Assembly (NCBI GenBank): GCA_027943245.1 | Contig: JANDJZ010000324.1 | Span: forward strand, 1 to 53,607 | DNA from: Acanthamoeba sp. SK_2022b | Lineage: Eukaryota; Discosea; Longamoebia; Acanthamoebidae | DNA: 53,607 nt | Direction: 5' to 3' | Shown: piece by piece, positions 11,901 through 22,589 of the stretch | Numbering within the stretch: the first letter of the stretch is position 1 | How the letters are laid out: each line of letters starts with the position of its first letter | The notes under the pieces: model-generated | What the model saw: the letters and a program-made list of their open reading frames with translations, nothing else | What the model was told of the DNA's origin: nothing | The model's database searches: none | Made by a program: the position numbers and the translations under genes

Positions 11901-12917
11901 CCGTCGTCGGCCTCACCGTCGGCATCTGCGTCGGCTTCCCCGTCGGCGTCCCCTTCGACGTCGCCTTCCGCTTCGCCCGCAGCTCCTTCGCCGTCACCGT
12001 CGGCCTCAGCCTCGGCCTCTCCGTCGGCTTCCCCGTCGGCGTCGGCCTCTCCTTCGCCCTCCGCCTCGGCCTCGCCCTCGCCTCCGGCCACTCCCTCGTG
12101 CCCTCCGTCGTTCTTTGGCGGCGCGGCGGCCTACAACGTGTTCCTCTCGGGCAACCCGTCGCGCACCTTCGCCTTCAACATGACCAACGGCGACGTGTGG
12201 GGCAAGGTCGCCGTCGACGGCAGCTTCTTCGCCCGCAGCTTCGGCGTCGGCACTCGCATCACCTGCACCTCTGAGGCCGCCAACGATGCCACCCTCATCG
12301 TCTCTGGCTCCACGGTCGACTTCTCCAACGGAGCCGTCGACTGCGGCAACCTGGTGACGCCGGCATCGACGTCGGTCTCTGGGGTCAACTTCAACAACGG
12401 CAAGGCCATCACGGGCGACATCAATTCGCTCACGGGCGTGGACTTTGGCGCCATCGAGTCGTCGCTCTCGTCGGCGTCGAGCTCGCTCTGCAGCGCATCG
12501 GGCGCCATCGACGCCACGGTGGGCTCCGGCAACAGGATCACGCTCGCCTCGACGGCCAGCGGCGCCTCGCAGATCAGCTTCAGCCTCACGACGGCGCAGC
12601 TCGCTTCAGCCACGTGGATCCGGTTCGCCATCGCCGACGTGGCCTCCGTGGAGCAGATCGTGGTCAACGTGGTGGGCGACGACGCCGTCGACTTCTCGGG
12701 CTTCGACACGGATCTGGGCGGCGTGTCCAACGGTCTCATCACGTGGAATGTGTGCTCTGCGACCAGCGTCGCCATCAGCGCCTTCAACTTGCAGGGCAAC
12801 CTTTTGGCGCCGTTGGCCGACGTGTCGGTGTCCAACGGGCAGATCAACGGCAACGTGGCCGCGCGCACTCTCACAGGCATCGGAGGCGGCGAGGTCCACA
12901 CTCCCATCTGCCCTTAA
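8818..12917. repeat. Inverted repeat, left arm (Jonah copy 1)
   Basis: This segment is repeated in reverse orientation at 22919-26958. Identity is near-complete in the leader, all three CAA domains and the intron. It ends abruptly at the stop codon: the 3' flanks differ. Most differences are length changes in the Ser/Pro/Ala linkers. Confidence 0.92.
8985..12917 (+). CDS. Jonah-type cyst-wall lectin with three CAA domains, copy 1
   Basis: Two exons, 8985-9402 and 9508-12917, giving 1,275 residues after removal of an in-frame 105-bp intron (1,310 if retained). A signal peptide (MKAQTALCVVALVSLCCCAS) is followed by CAA domain 1 at about residues 26-290, domain 2 at 513-788 and domain 3 at 1003-1275. 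Each starts with CP..FFG..AYNVFL or its like, has LINGD.EGRVA.. (TNGDVWGKVAVDG in domain 3), a LTGV.F/NTGIDF motif, and ends GGEVH.P.CP. The linkers are about 220 residues each of Ser/Pro/Ala. In Acanthamoeba, CAA proteins with one or three domains are the Jonah lectins, which bind cellulose in the cyst wall. This gene is therefore probably induced in encystation, which is inference. It is one half of a large inverted repeat. Confidence 0.88.
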   Translation: MKAQTALCVVALVSLCCCASWASAQSCPASFFGSTASAYNVFLLGGGSSNYTFDLINGDTEGRVAVNGNFRAVNFGVGTRLGSCNASTPTLVIGGADSSVSFSGGLQCGSLFTEQSANIISLPGFANGELVQGSVASNTGIDTPHIHRLSLSNSRLPYVRINSPTHARACDHQTGIDFSAAQTELEEAASSLCSAGGVAADVSNGAITLTGTSDASQAFTIDVADINAASSLTLNVANASAVDQVVINIVGSSAIDMGGFQTFLNGVSSGLVTFVVCEAPTVSIKNFGLYGNLLAPSSAIAIENAQLLGNVVAQSLTSTGSGEVHVPVCPTTSPSPSPSASPSASASPAAPSPSASASASPSSSASPSPSASASAAPSSSASPSASASPSSSASPSASASAAPSASASPSSSASPSASASASAAPSSSASPSASASASASPSSSAAPSASASASPAASASASPSSSPSASPSSTPSSSPSASPSSSPSASPSSSPSSSPSASPSSSPSASPSAPASPSPSTIVSTPQPSPSASPSASPSPSPSPSATPLCPAPLFGANVSAFNVFLLGGGSANSSDFTLDLINGDIEGRVATATGGFRAISFGLATRLTECNSSDANVIVGGANSTINIQGGLQCGSLFAENSAELISLPGFANGRPLLGSVQNLTGVNFTAEAEQLNATANALCAAGGVAATVSPWREISFTSTSTNASQAFTVNASDINVASSATFSFPDASAVESVVVTILGNESVTFSNFAINNGGVPGAYITFVVCSSAQVSVRAFGLEANLLALNSSLTLENGQIVGNVVAQSLSGSGGGEVHIPVCPTPVPSPSASPSASPSASPSASPAASASASPSTSPSASPSSSPSPSNSPSPSASSSPSSSPSSSPSSSPSAAASPSPSTIVSTPQPSSSPSASPSSSASPSASASASPSASPSPSASPSASASPSPSSSASASPSASPSASASSSPSASPSSASPSASASASPSASPSTSPSASPAAPSPSPSASASASPSASPSASASPSPSASASPSPPATPSCPPSFFGGAAAYNVFLSGNPSRTFAFNMTNGDVWGKVAVDGSFFARSFGVGTRITCTSEAANDATLIVSGSTVDFSNGAVDCGNLVTPASTSVSGVNFNNGKAITGDINSLTGVDFGAIESSLSSASSSLCSASGAIDATVGSGNRITLASTASGASQISFSLTTAQLASATWIRFAIADVASVEQIVVNVVGDDAVDFSGFDTDLGGVSNGLITWNVCSATSVAISAFNLQGNLLAPLADVSVSNGQINGNVAARTLTGIGGGEVHTPICP

Positions 12918-13244
12918 CTGTGCCCGCAGCCACTCTCCCAGGACAGTATGCTGTCTTACGGGCATCCCAAACTCGTCACAATGATGGTTTTGAAGAGTTC
13001 AAAACAATCATCCAGCAAACCAATAAATAGCTTATTATTTGATAGACAACTACCATTGGTTTATCCACTGCACAAACGCGATTGGCGCACATTTTGTGGA
13101 ACGGCTCGCTCAGTTCTCGCGTCTTTATGACTGGCGAGAACAATTTCCTACGATATTCTTCGTGGCCGCTATCTCATCTTGTCCGCAACACCCGCTCATT
13201 GCCACCTTTCTGTCGCTTGCACCAGTACCCACTTCAACTCAGAA
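12918..13244. other. Intergenic, Jonah copy 1 to iron transporter
   Basis: About 330 bp holding the 3' end of Jonah copy 1 and the leader of the next gene. No coding or RNA feature was seen. Confidence 0.6.
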
Positions 13245-14632
13245 ATGGCCGATCACGGAGGTAAGGAGCAGCTTCTTTCTCAAATAATTGCCTTTAATCA
13301 ACGGAATTTGAAATTGCGCCCCCTTGCTTTGCAGAGGAGACGAATTTGTTGCAACCCCCGAGCAGGTTCCAGTTGCTGAAGGATATCCTTGGTCTGTATC
13401 CTGCCATCAACGGCGAAAAGCACAAATCTACTGTACGTAAAATCTCCAATATTATTCTTATTATGTTTGTTGGAAAAAAAATTATATTATTTATCTGAAA
13501 TAATCTATTTGGGACAATCATATATATCGCGATTTTTCTATAAATATAAAACGAGGGTAAGGGATTAGTCATTCCCCTTATTCTGCAACGTCTAATGCCA
13601 CTGCTACAGCTGGGCACTGCTGGCTGGCTGCGAGCCGGCGTTCTGGGTGCCAACGACGCCATCGTCTCCGTCGCTGCCGTGATGGTACCGCTCTTTGAAA
13701 ACAAAATAAGATAATCTTATTTTTAACGATTTTTCTCTTTCAGGTGGGCGTGGCGGCCAATCAGTCCAACTCGCAGGGCCAGGTCCTGATCGCCGCCCTC
13801 GCCGCCCTCTTTGCCGGCGCCCTGTCGATGGCCGTCGGCGAATACGTCTCCGTCGCCTCCCAGAAGGACATGGAGGACGCCGATCTCGAAAAGTAACGCA
13901 TCCACTGCAGCCACACGCTATGCGTGCTCCCCGCATCTGCTGATCTCCTTCGTTGCGGCGCAGGGAGCGGTGGGAGCTGGAGAACAACCCCGAAGGCGAG
14001 CTCGAGGAGCTGAGCCTGCTCTACCAGGAGCGCGGCGTCGATCCCGTCACCGCCACCGAGGTCGCCCGTCAGCTCATGGCCAAGGACGCCCTCCAGGCCC
14101 ACGCCATCGAAGAGCTCGGCATCCGCGACTTCTCCCAGGTGACGCGTCGTTGCTCGTGTTTTTTTTATTTATTTATTATATATTGAAAATATGTATATAT
14201 TATTTTTCAAATAATTTTTATTATATTCTTGCGCTGGACTGACGAACGTGATGAACCTGTGCAGGCGCGCCCGTTTGCGGCCGGTCTGGTGTCGTTCTTG
14301 ATGTTCATCACCTTCGGTTCCATTCCGCTGCTGGTGGGCGCTTGGATTCCCTACCGCTGGTACGCCATCGGAGCCATCACCGGCGTCTCCCTCGTTCTCC
14401 TCGCGCTCTCTGGTACGCGCCTCTCTTCTCTCTGTTGTGCTCTGGAGGGCATTGCTCACGATGGCGACGTGTGGAAACAGGTGCGATTGGCGCGTTCTTT
14501 GGCGGAGCGAACATGCTGATGGGCGCGTTCCGGGTGACGTACGGCGGCGCGCTGGCGATGGCCATCACCATCGGCGTCGGTTTCCTCAGCGAGACGCTGA
14601 ACATCAGCGAAATGGCCTACAACGACGAATAA
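13245..14632 (+). CDS. VIT1/CCC1-family vacuolar iron/manganese transporter
   Basis: Seven exons: 13245-13260, 13335-13432, 13610-13684, 13744-13892, 13964-14138, 14265-14412 and 14481-14632, giving 270 residues. Family marks are [20 protein letters not shown] in helix 1, [18 protein letters not shown] at the end of helix 2, and an acidic cytosolic metal-binding stretch with many Glu ([20 protein letters not shown]). Three further hydrophobic helices follow: [37 protein letters not shown] and [15 protein letters not shown]. Members move Fe2+ or Mn2+ into vacuoles in exchange for protons. The first exon is only 16 bp (MADHG). The end, [13 protein letters not shown], is short and polar. No iron-response signal can be read from the DNA alone. 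Confidence 0.9.
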
Positions 14633-14784
14633 GGGGAGAAAAAAAAGAAAAGAGGGAAGGGCTCCCCATTTCCCCAATTCATCTCTCCACCCTTCTGACG
14701 GCATCCACACGTATGTATTGTACGTAAATACTTTAATATAATTTATTTATTCTGAAGAAAAATATCTTTTTATTCACACGATTT

Positions 14785-16412
14785 TCATTTCCGTTGATTG
14801 GTGGTGATGCTGCCTGGTTTGTGGTTCCCGATCTGTGGGCGATGAATAAGTCGATCGGGGTGGGCGGAGCGGAAGGCTGCGAACTCGGCGTCGTCGGCAG
14901 GCGGTTGGTTGGGGTCTTCTTTCGCGAATCTGCCCACGCGGATTCCGTAGTAGTCGAGGTGGGACTTGGTGCCCTCATACAGATACACCCCCACCGAACC
15001 CGCACACTTCGAGTTCTCGCCTGGCGGCCCACCAAAACGCACATCGTTTCAACCCCTTCGGTCAAGAACGCAAAAGTTTTCTCCTTTTCCCCGCTCTGAT
15101 CTTCCGGTCACCTTCTCCTCTGGCCGGGGCCGCGTACCGGATGAGCAGATGGTCACGGAGTGCATGTCGTCGTCGAACCAGGCTTCCCCTGCGTTGTGGT
15201 AGGGACAGCCGTCCGTCTCGGCGTCACATGCGCTGATCCCTGCTCGCACACACGACACTCTGGTTTAAGACGGGAAGGTGCAGTTTGTGCGGCAAGGAGG
15301 GGGGGGACCTAAGAGTCCACTGCAGCAGGGCGCCAGGTGCACGACGACGTCCTTCCAATGGACCACACGCCACGCGTCAACGGGAATCGAGTCGAGATAG
15401 CTGGCGAAGGTCGTGTCTCCCACCCTAACCAGGCACAGCGCGGGGCGCACCGGTGAGTGGGCGACAAGGGCATTACACAGATTAGGCCTCTCGTACCGAG
15501 GTGCGCCAAAGCTGTATAGTGTGACCTCGGATACGCCGTCCGAGGCCAGATCGGTAGCGAAGAGGGTGGCCAGCGCACCCCCGAGCGAATGCCCTGGGTG
15601 CGAGATGATAAGAAGAGCACCAAGGCAGTGGCTGGACGGACAGGCAAGTACCAGTTATAATAACTCGGTAGTCCGGGTACTGGTGCATCATATACCTCAC
15701 AGCGATATCGAGCCCAACTCCTTGCAAGCTCTGGTAGTACCAGCAGATACCCTTGTGGACTTTCAACGTGATCTGTATGCCAAGTGGTCACGCCTGATGA
15801 GCTGGAGGTGATCGAAGTTGCGGTTGGGAGAGTTGCCTGTTTGTTGAGGTCGCAATCGTCATTGTAGTGGAACATGGAGTCATAAGAGACGATGATGTCG
15901 TGCAGCATGTCCAATGAACCGCTGGTGCCCCTAAAGGCGACAATAATCTCTTGTCTGTCCCACAGTCAACAACGTAAGCGAAGGAGTGCTGGCTGCACAC
16001 TCGAGCAGTTACCCTGAGAGAGAGAAAGGGGAAACGAGGACGGAACCTAGGATTATCAATGCCAACGTAGGCAAAGGCACTGGTCAAGGGGTCGATTGAG
16101 CTGAAGGTGTCAATAAGCCGGAAAGTTGACGAGAGGTTGCCGTTGAGCTCCGGATTGGTGAAGTTCCAATACTCCACCTGCAACCGGGTCCATTCGTACC
16201 TCCTTTAACAGCAGAAGCAACGAACGGGAGATACAAAGTAACAGCCTCGAGGGGGGAGCGACCTGGTCTGGAGCGTAAGCACTGGCGGAGTAGTAGATCA
16301 TCCTATGGGCAAGGACGGGATCAAAGTCGGCCTTGGCCACAGCTCCGGGGGCGGCACAGCTAACAACGACCAGCAGAAGAAGCCCCAACACGCCCCTCAC
16401 CTCCATGGCCAT
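14785..16412 (-). CDS. Secreted class 3 (alpha/beta hydrolase) lipase
   Basis: Seven minus-strand exons: 16412-16263, 16177-16047, 15954-15837, 15772-15652, 15593-15309, 15239-15138 and 15020-14785, giving 380 residues. A signal peptide (MAMEVRGVLGLLLLVVVSC) ends near AVA|KA. The lipase_3 fold shows QEIIVAFRGTSGS (oxyanion region), the nucleophile elbow GHSLGGALATLFATDL, the Asp region near VGDTTFASYLDSIP and a late RVVHWKDVVVHLAP with the likely catalytic His. The serine elbow is split by an intron just before GHS. A Cys-rich tail ends in a basic/Pro stretch. Intron 3 (15773-15836) is GC-AG. Class 3 lipases cleave triacylglycerol or phospholipid acyl esters; a secreted or phagosomal digestive role is inferred. 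The gene is divergent from the exonuclease gene, 231 bp away. Confidence 0.9.
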
Positions 16413-16643
16413 GACGCTTATGCTGCTGTTGTGTGGATGTTACCGCCGATAGGAAACGCTTACCGAGGAATGTGGCTGGCACTCGAGGCATGCGCCTTCT
16501 CTATAAGGTAAGTCCTTCCATTTCGTTTCGCAGGGCAAGCCTTTGCCTTCTGTTGTTCTGCTTGCTGGTTTGGTTTTTGTGCTCTCTGTTCTACCTCTTC
16601 CCGCCTCATCCTCTTGCACTCAAAAGATCGGGCAGTGTAGGAG

Positions 16644-18336
16644 ATGGAAGGACACCAGGACGATTCCTACTCGAATGAGGTGGGGGACGGAGGCGGACGC
16701 GACGAGAGTGTTGTGCTGGCCCCTTCGCACCACCACCCTCATCACCACCATCAGGGCGGACACAACCAACAGCATCACCACCAGGGCGGACACCACCATC
16801 ACCAACAGCATCACCACAACAGCGGAAGCGGTCCGCTGCCGCCCCACATGAGCCAGACCGCTGGCCCCCTCCCCATTCCTTGCAAATTCTTTGCAATGGG
16901 CATCTGCAAGTATGGGGAGAACTGCCGTTTCGCCCACTTCGTACAGCCTCCCTCTGATTTTGATTCAGCACTGCAATTTCGTAACAATTTGCGACAATGT
17001 TTTGATTTAGTTCAATTTTGTGGCTCTACAGGTTCCCCAGCGAGCATGGAACGGAAGAGGAGGCAGGGGAGGTCACCGTGGTGGTCATCGAGGCGGCAGA
17101 GGAGGTATGGCTGCGCCCACCGACGGTAGTGGCGCGGCCGTCGCCACTGGAGGGGCACCGCACCAGCGGAGCTACATGGGACCCCCTCCGCATTCATTCC
17201 AGCATCAATACCCACACCAACACCAGCATCACAACAATCGAGGAGGTTTTGTGCCTCGCGGAGGACGCGGCTATGGCGGCTACATGGGGCGGGGTAGGGG
17301 CGGCTATCACCATCATGGCGATCAGCGGCCCTACGGCAAGCCACCAGGCACCGACTACGAGAAGAAGGAGGAGAGGAAAGAGCAGATCGTGGACTACTTC
17401 CTCGTCCTCGATCTCGAGGGCAAGCAGGAGATCCTTGAATTCCCCGTTGCCCTCGTGAATGCCAAGACCCTCGAGGCCGAAGATTTCTTCCACAGGTTTG
17501 CGCGCCAAACAAGTCTTCCCGTTCTAGAGGCCTCTTCGTGCCTCCTCCTTCACCTGTCCATCTTTTCTCGAATTTCATGGATTTCTGCTTTCCTCGCCGC
17601 AGGTACGTCCGTCCAGTGACGTTCACGGAGGAGCACCTGGCCCAGTATATCGAAGGCAAGTACGGCAAGTTCGGGCTCGTGGACAAGTGGTTCGAGACCG
17701 CTATTCCCTTCACCGACGTGCTGGTCCAGTTCAACGACTGGCTCGGCAACCACGGCCTGCTCCACTCCATCCTCAGAAGCGGTAATGCACGCACCACACC
17801 ACGCACACAATTCTGGCTTTGCTCGACTGATGAGTGTGTACACGATGAACAGAGGATGGCGAGGAGACGGGCGAGGAGAGGCAAGCCGCCTACACGTTCC
17901 TCTTCGTGACGTGCGGGAACTGGGACATCAAGACGCAGATCCCGCGTCAGTGCGCCATCTCCAAGTTTGATATGCCCGGCTACTTCCACGAGTGGGTCAA
18001 CCTCAAGGACGTCTACCTCAACTTCTACAAACACAAGGCTCTCGGCATGAGATCCATGCTCTCCGGCCTGGGCCTCCCGCTCGAGGGCGAGCACCACAGC
18101 GGCAAGGACGACGTGGCGAACATATGCAAGGTTCTAGCTCCAGGACCCACACCTTCTTCACCCAAGCTGTCTTCTTACCGTTGTTGGTGTTGTTGTTGTT
18201 GTTGTCTGCGGTGTTGTGTTCATGTGTGAAACAGATCGTCTCGAGGATGGTCTACGACGGCGTGCTGGTTGAGCCCACTGCCAAGAGGGCCATCGAGACG
18301 GGCTATGTAACCTATAAGTACCAGCACCGCGTGTAG
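16644..18336 (+). CDS. CCCH zinc-finger ERI1-type 3'-5' exoribonuclease
   Basis: Five exons: 16644-16940, 17032-17495, 17603-17781, 17853-18130 and 18235-18336, giving 439 residues. A His-rich stretch at about residues 28-60 precedes one CCCH finger (CKFFAMGICKYGENCRFAH; C-x7-C-x5-C-x3-H). A Gly/Arg/His RGG-like region follows, then a DEDDh nuclease. Catalytic marks are DYFLVLDLEGK (DxE), FVTCGNWDIKTQIPRQC (Asp), and HHSGKDDVANICK (His and Asp). The segment YFHEWVNLKDVYLNFYKHK matches ERI1/ERI3. Family members trim histone mRNA, 5.8S rRNA or small RNAs. The zinc finger and RGG region should add RNA binding; the fusion differs from animal ERI1, which uses a SAP domain. The substrate is unknown. 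Confidence 0.88.
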
Positions 18337-18739
18337 GCCGCGCCTGGCGACCCTCGAGACCCACTTGCTCCCACCGCCATGCCCCGCTCCTCCTCTTCCT
18401 CGTTCTCCCCCTCAACCCCCCTACTCGTCTGCGATTCGCGCGTGCGCGTGTGGCCTGCCCTCGGGGCTGTCTTGCCGGTCCAGTAAACGCTCGTCTCTCT
18501 TGGCAAATTAGGTGGGAAAGTGCGACGTGTTATGGTGGGGCGAGTGTCGGTGCGAGGGCGTTCGTGTGGGTGGCGTAAGAGATTGCGGGGAAAGACTCCA
18601 ACACCTTTCCTGGACCAGAAAGCGTTGGCGACATGCCTCGATCGACACCAAAATGGTTTTCGTTCCACTCACGTTTGTGAAGTGTTTAGTGAAACGTAAT
18701 TACAATGTGTGAATGTACATTCGCATCCGCTGTAGGTGT
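18337..18739. other. Convergent intergenic region, exonuclease to MITD1
   Basis: About 400 bp between two stop codons. GC-rich and without visible coding or structured RNA signal. Confidence 0.6.
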
Positions 18740-19298
18740 TTAGGAGTGCTTGATCACCTTGATGATGTTCTGCTTGGTGGGCCGCAACATAAGGTCACAC
18801 GCGCCCAGGCGAAACTGCCAACGACCAAAGCGGCATTGAGATCGCAATGAAAATGATCAACCAGCCAAACACACCACGCCTTCTTTTACGTGGATGGGGG
18901 GGGGGTACCTTGCTCTCCGGGCTATGGTGGATGTCGAGCCCATGAGGCAGCACCAGCGTCCATCCGCTGGCAAACACCACCTCTCGCTCTCCCCTGTTGT
19001 CGAAGCTGGCCAGCAGCTCAACCCCATGCGTCTTCGTATCGTCGTGCCGTGTCGGTGGCAGTGAGAGGGGGGAGGGGGGTTGACGGGCGGAGATGGGGGC
19101 GTGTACTCTGAGGCTGTCGGTGAGCTCGCCGAGGGCGGATTGGAGGGTTTCGAGCTGCATGTCGTTCTCGAAGGCCGTCGAGACGTGTATGCGGAGGCAG
19201 GGGCGGGGCACCTTGCGGTTGATGCGCACCACCAGCTCGCAGAACCGAATCAGGTTGTAGACCTGCCCACGCCGCAGCTGTCAGCCTACGCAGTGCAT

Positions 19299-19361
<63 letters not shown>

Positions 19362-20354
19362 ACCTGGTGAACGTGGCATAGATTGGGGTCCTTGACCCAG
19401 ATTTCGGGGCTATCGATGATGTAGGCCGCGAAGATGGACTCGAAGTTGCGCCCCAGCTGCCCCTCCTCGATGTTGATCAGCCCCGCCTCGTGCGGCACTC
19501 TGCCCGTCCCAGCCCCCCCCCCCGAACAAAGAAGAGAGGCGTATGGAGTTAAGGTGGCGGTCGGTTTCGGTGTGGGCCGCGGGCGGGGAGGGCGAGATTA
19601 CGGGAGCGAGAACGAGCCCGACGGAGCCGGCGCGGGCGCCGGGCTGCCGGACATGTAGGGCGACGTGGGCGCCGAGTGAGGAGCCGGGACGGGGGACATC
19701 GGGGCTGGCGAGGCGCCGGTGACTGGTGTTCCCACGCAGCACGCGCGCGCACGCGCGCACACAGCATGTGAATGAGCTGAGCAGTGCGGTGAAGGGCGGG
19801 GAGGGCAAACCTAGCGGGGCGTGCGGTTGGGCCGAGGGGCCGCGTATGGGTATGTCGGCGGGTGGAGAGGGCAGCACCAACGACGCCGGGTCGGTGGTCA
19901 GGCCTCCGCCTCCGCCTCCGCCACCTCTTGACCTGCCACGTCACGAGTTGGGTGTCGAGTTCAGCACAAAAGAGATGAGCATGCCGCAACAATAAACAAC
20001 TACAAGAAGTCATGTGAGTGTACGTGGCCTGTTGTTGGGCGAGGATGGCCTTGAGCTCCTCGGCACGGTTCATGTAGTCCACCACTTTGCCCTTCAACGT
20101 GTCGACTATGCGTGGGTTGCGCTCCACTGGGAGGAGTGCAGCGTGCGAGCGCGGCATGGTGGGCTGGCAAATCCACAACACAGCAGATCTGAGGGGGGGG
20201 GGAAGAGTAGCGTACTCTTGAGCACCGAGAGGAAGGCGTCGAGAGCGAGGGAGTAGAGGCGAACCGCCTCCTGGTAGTTGCCCGCTGCATCTTGCTGGGC
20301 AGCCGTCTGTACAAGCCCCAGGCCCTGCTGCAGCAGACGCGAACAGTCTGCCAT
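18740..20354 (-). CDS. MITD1: MITD1-like protein (MIT domain plus C-terminal PLD-like domain)
   Basis: Eight minus-strand exons: 20354-20216, 20126-20024, 19932-19811, 19722-19602, 19499-19364, 19262-19107, 19031-18909 and 18814-18740, giving 324 residues. The N-terminal MIT domain is at residues 1-80 (AAGNYQEAVRLYSLALDAFL, KVVDYMNRAEELKAIL). A Gly then Pro/Ser/Ala linker of about 80 residues leads to the MIT-C domain: NFESIFAAYI, IWVKDPNLCHVHQVYNLIRF, THGVELLASF, EREVVFASGWTLVLPHGLDI and FRLGACDLMLRPTKQN. In animals MITD1 binds ESCRT-III tails at the midbody and helps complete cytokinesis; the C-terminal domain binds membrane lipid. The linker is much longer than in animals. The match in both domains makes the call secure. 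Confidence 0.9.
19303..19360. repeat. (GT)n microsatellite in MITD1 intron 5
   Basis: About 58 bp of GT; it lies a few bases from the donor of intron 19263-19363. Confidence 0.96.
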
Positions 20355-20890
20355 GCGTGTGCAACTAAATAATTAAAAAAAAAAAAGAATAAAAAAAAAG
20401 AATTGGGCCAGACAAGAGCAAAATGAGAGCCAAGGCTTTGGCCAGCAGCAAGGCCTGAGCTACTCGCAGGGACCGTGCCCAACAGTATGCGGAGTCTGGT
20501 CAAAACTGCAGGACAAGTGACGGTACGGTTGTTCAATGTCTGATGACAGTCATGGTCATTGAAATGGGATGATCATTGATGGTGTGTTCTCCACCCTGGT
20601 CTGACTTCGTTTGTCGTCCTTATCCCGGCTTGGGCCATTTTCCATCTGGATGGCGTGCAGTGTTCAACGGTGTGAGGAGGGTAGTGCACCTGTACCTTGG
20701 AGCAAGGTCGCAGATTGGCTTAAAATAAGAGAGTGGGTTGTGACTGGTTTGTCCGCAGTAACCCTTACCGCATCTGCCCGCTCTGCTCTTGTCCCAGTAA
20801 CTGGGCGTCCCACGAGACCACCTTGTAAACCAAGCTTCCTCACCGCTCGCACAATCCCAACCACCCTGACCCTCAAGCAACCGCCTTACT
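20355..20890. other. Divergent intergenic region, MITD1 to Cys-rich protein
   Basis: About 540 bp, promoter space for two divergent genes. No clear TATA box and no coding signal. Confidence 0.55.
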
Positions 20891-21354
20891 ATGACTTCCC
20901 GTTTACTACTGCTCCTCCTGGCAACAGCCCTCTTTGGTGTTGCTGTGGCCGACCAGCCTGTACGTTCCCTTCCGCTTCCTCTTCTGCGGTTACTATGCAA
21001 GTTACTATGCAAGTTTCGCTCCGGCCCACACTTGACCTGGTGTTGCAGGAGGAAACAGGCCAAGCCAAGTGCTCCTCGGTCTGTGTGAGATGTGTCTTCC
21101 CACTGGCTTCTGACAACTTTCCTGGTGGTAACTGCGCGAGTACCGTCGCGACCCGCAGCTGTGGGGAAGATTGCTACTGTTTCCAACAACTCACCGGACA
21201 TGGCGCACCTCGCTGCGTCTATGCCCCCGACAGCCTCGTCTGCGGAAGCCTCAGCGATTGCAGTAGCAACGACGACTGCCCTTCTGGCTCCGTCTGCATC
21301 ACCTCCCCCTGCACCTCGAACTGCATCGGGAAGTGTTTCACGCTCTGCCAGTAG
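20891..21354 (+). CDS. Small secreted cysteine-rich protein
   Basis: Two exons, 20891-20959 and 21049-21354, giving 124 residues. A strong signal peptide (MTSRLLLLLLATALFGVAVA) is followed by a mature chain with 16 cysteines in about 100 residues, including KCSSVCVRC, CGEDCYCF, DCSSNDDCPSGSVC and CIGKCFTLCQ. The even number suggests eight disulfides. I do not recognise a named family; the second half has the look of small disulfide-rich extracellular modules. Acanthamoeba cyst-wall Leo lectins also use Cys-rich modules, but I cannot show a match. It lies 175 bp upstream of the first E2 gene on the same strand. Confidence 0.8.
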
Positions 21355-21529
21355 CCAACACATAGCCATAGCTGAGCCCGCTCGCAGGTCCTGCGAGTTA
21401 CCTTGCATTCTCAGAACCGACTACGCCAAATTTTCTTTGCTGCTCTTTTGTTGTGAAGGGCTTGAACATAAAGACGTCCACAACGGGGGTGTGGATAAAG
21501 CACAGCCAAGCTTACTCGGCAACAACATC

Positions 21530-22589
21530 ATGTCACTGAACAAGGTGATCCTGAAGGAGTTTCAACAGATCAACTTCCAGTCGTTCTCCGACGGCCAGAT
21601 CACCATAGAGTTTCCATGCGAGTACGACCTTACGCAAGTGGAAGTGACGCTCACCCCCTCCGGCGGGTTCTACCGAGGTGGTCGCTTTCGTTTTGATGTC
21701 AACCTGCCCACCTACTATCCGCACGAAGTTGCAGTGGTGACCTGCAGGACAAAGATCCTCCACCCAAACATCAACTACGACGGCCACGTCTGCTTTAATA
21801 TTCTCAGTACGTACTCCCCATTAGTAGTGGCTGCTTCGGTTGCACAGCTGTTCTTGGCTCTCATATATTCGTTTATCTTACGCGTATCTATTGTTATTGT
21901 TTCCACAGAGGAGGAGTGGAATCCGGACGTGCGGTTAGTTGACTACGCCCACGCCCTGCTCTGGCTGCTCTACCAGCCCAACCTCGACTCGCGCGTGAAC
22001 CCTGCCTGCCCCAATAACGAGAGTGAGTTTGCCCGAATGGTAACTTTAACTTCTCTTGTACAAGCGTGAGTCGAACGGTTGGCTCACTAGAAATCCCGTC
22101 GCTCCTTAGGTTCGGCTATCGCTACACGGGGTCAGCGTTGCGGGAGAGAGCTTCCCTCAGATGATCGAGGGGCCACCCCCACCAGACGACGTGCCTCTGG
22201 GCCCGAGGGTGGCCGAGCTGGCCGCCATGTTCTCCACGACGGACTCTCCACCGATTCTCACTCGGCGCCGACCGCCACTACTAGAACCTAGGGCCGAGGT
22301 TACTACCCTGGCGCGTATCGTTATGCGCAGGAGGATGCTGCCAAGAACGACGACTCCCATCACGGCAACCGCTCCTCTTGCTGAGGATCTCCCCGGCCAA
22401 GAGTCGCCCACCAACGAGCTGCCGCGACCAACGCCCACCGCCCCAGCGGTGCTGACAGACCGAGACCCGCTTCGCTTCGTGCCCGTGGCAACACCGGCGA
22501 CGGTGGTGCGGCCGATGCAGACCGGGCCGCGTAGGTGGCCGACGGTGCCCGGCGGCGTGCGCTTCATCAACGGCGCACGGACCTACTGA
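21530..22589 (+). CDS. UBC12-like E2 conjugating enzyme with long proline-rich tail (paralog A)
   Basis: Three exons: 21530-21806, 21909-22039 and 22110-22589, giving 295 residues. The UBC fold has VEVTLTPSGGFYRGGRFRFD, the HPN motif in TKILHPNINYDGHVCFNIL with active Cys88, and EEWNPDVRLVDYAHALLWLL. The pattern GFY..G.F.F, HPNI, VC.NIL and .EW.P fits the NEDD8-conjugating UBE2M/UBE2F branch best. It lacks the N-terminal extension that docks UBE2M on the NEDD8 E1, and the usual last helices are replaced by about 150 residues rich in Pro, Thr and Arg. The start is set by alignment with paralog B (LNKVILKEF). NEDD8 versus ubiquitin specificity is inference. Confidence 0.85.

Noticed and set aside
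9812..12274. Long overlapping open frames of up to 820 codons inside Jonah copy 1, some with hydrophobic repeats, and their counterparts in copy 2 (for example 24570-25862)
   Set aside because: They arise from the repetitive GC-rich Ser/Pro/Ala codons read in other frames or strands. The CAA domains and motifs exist only in the sense frame.
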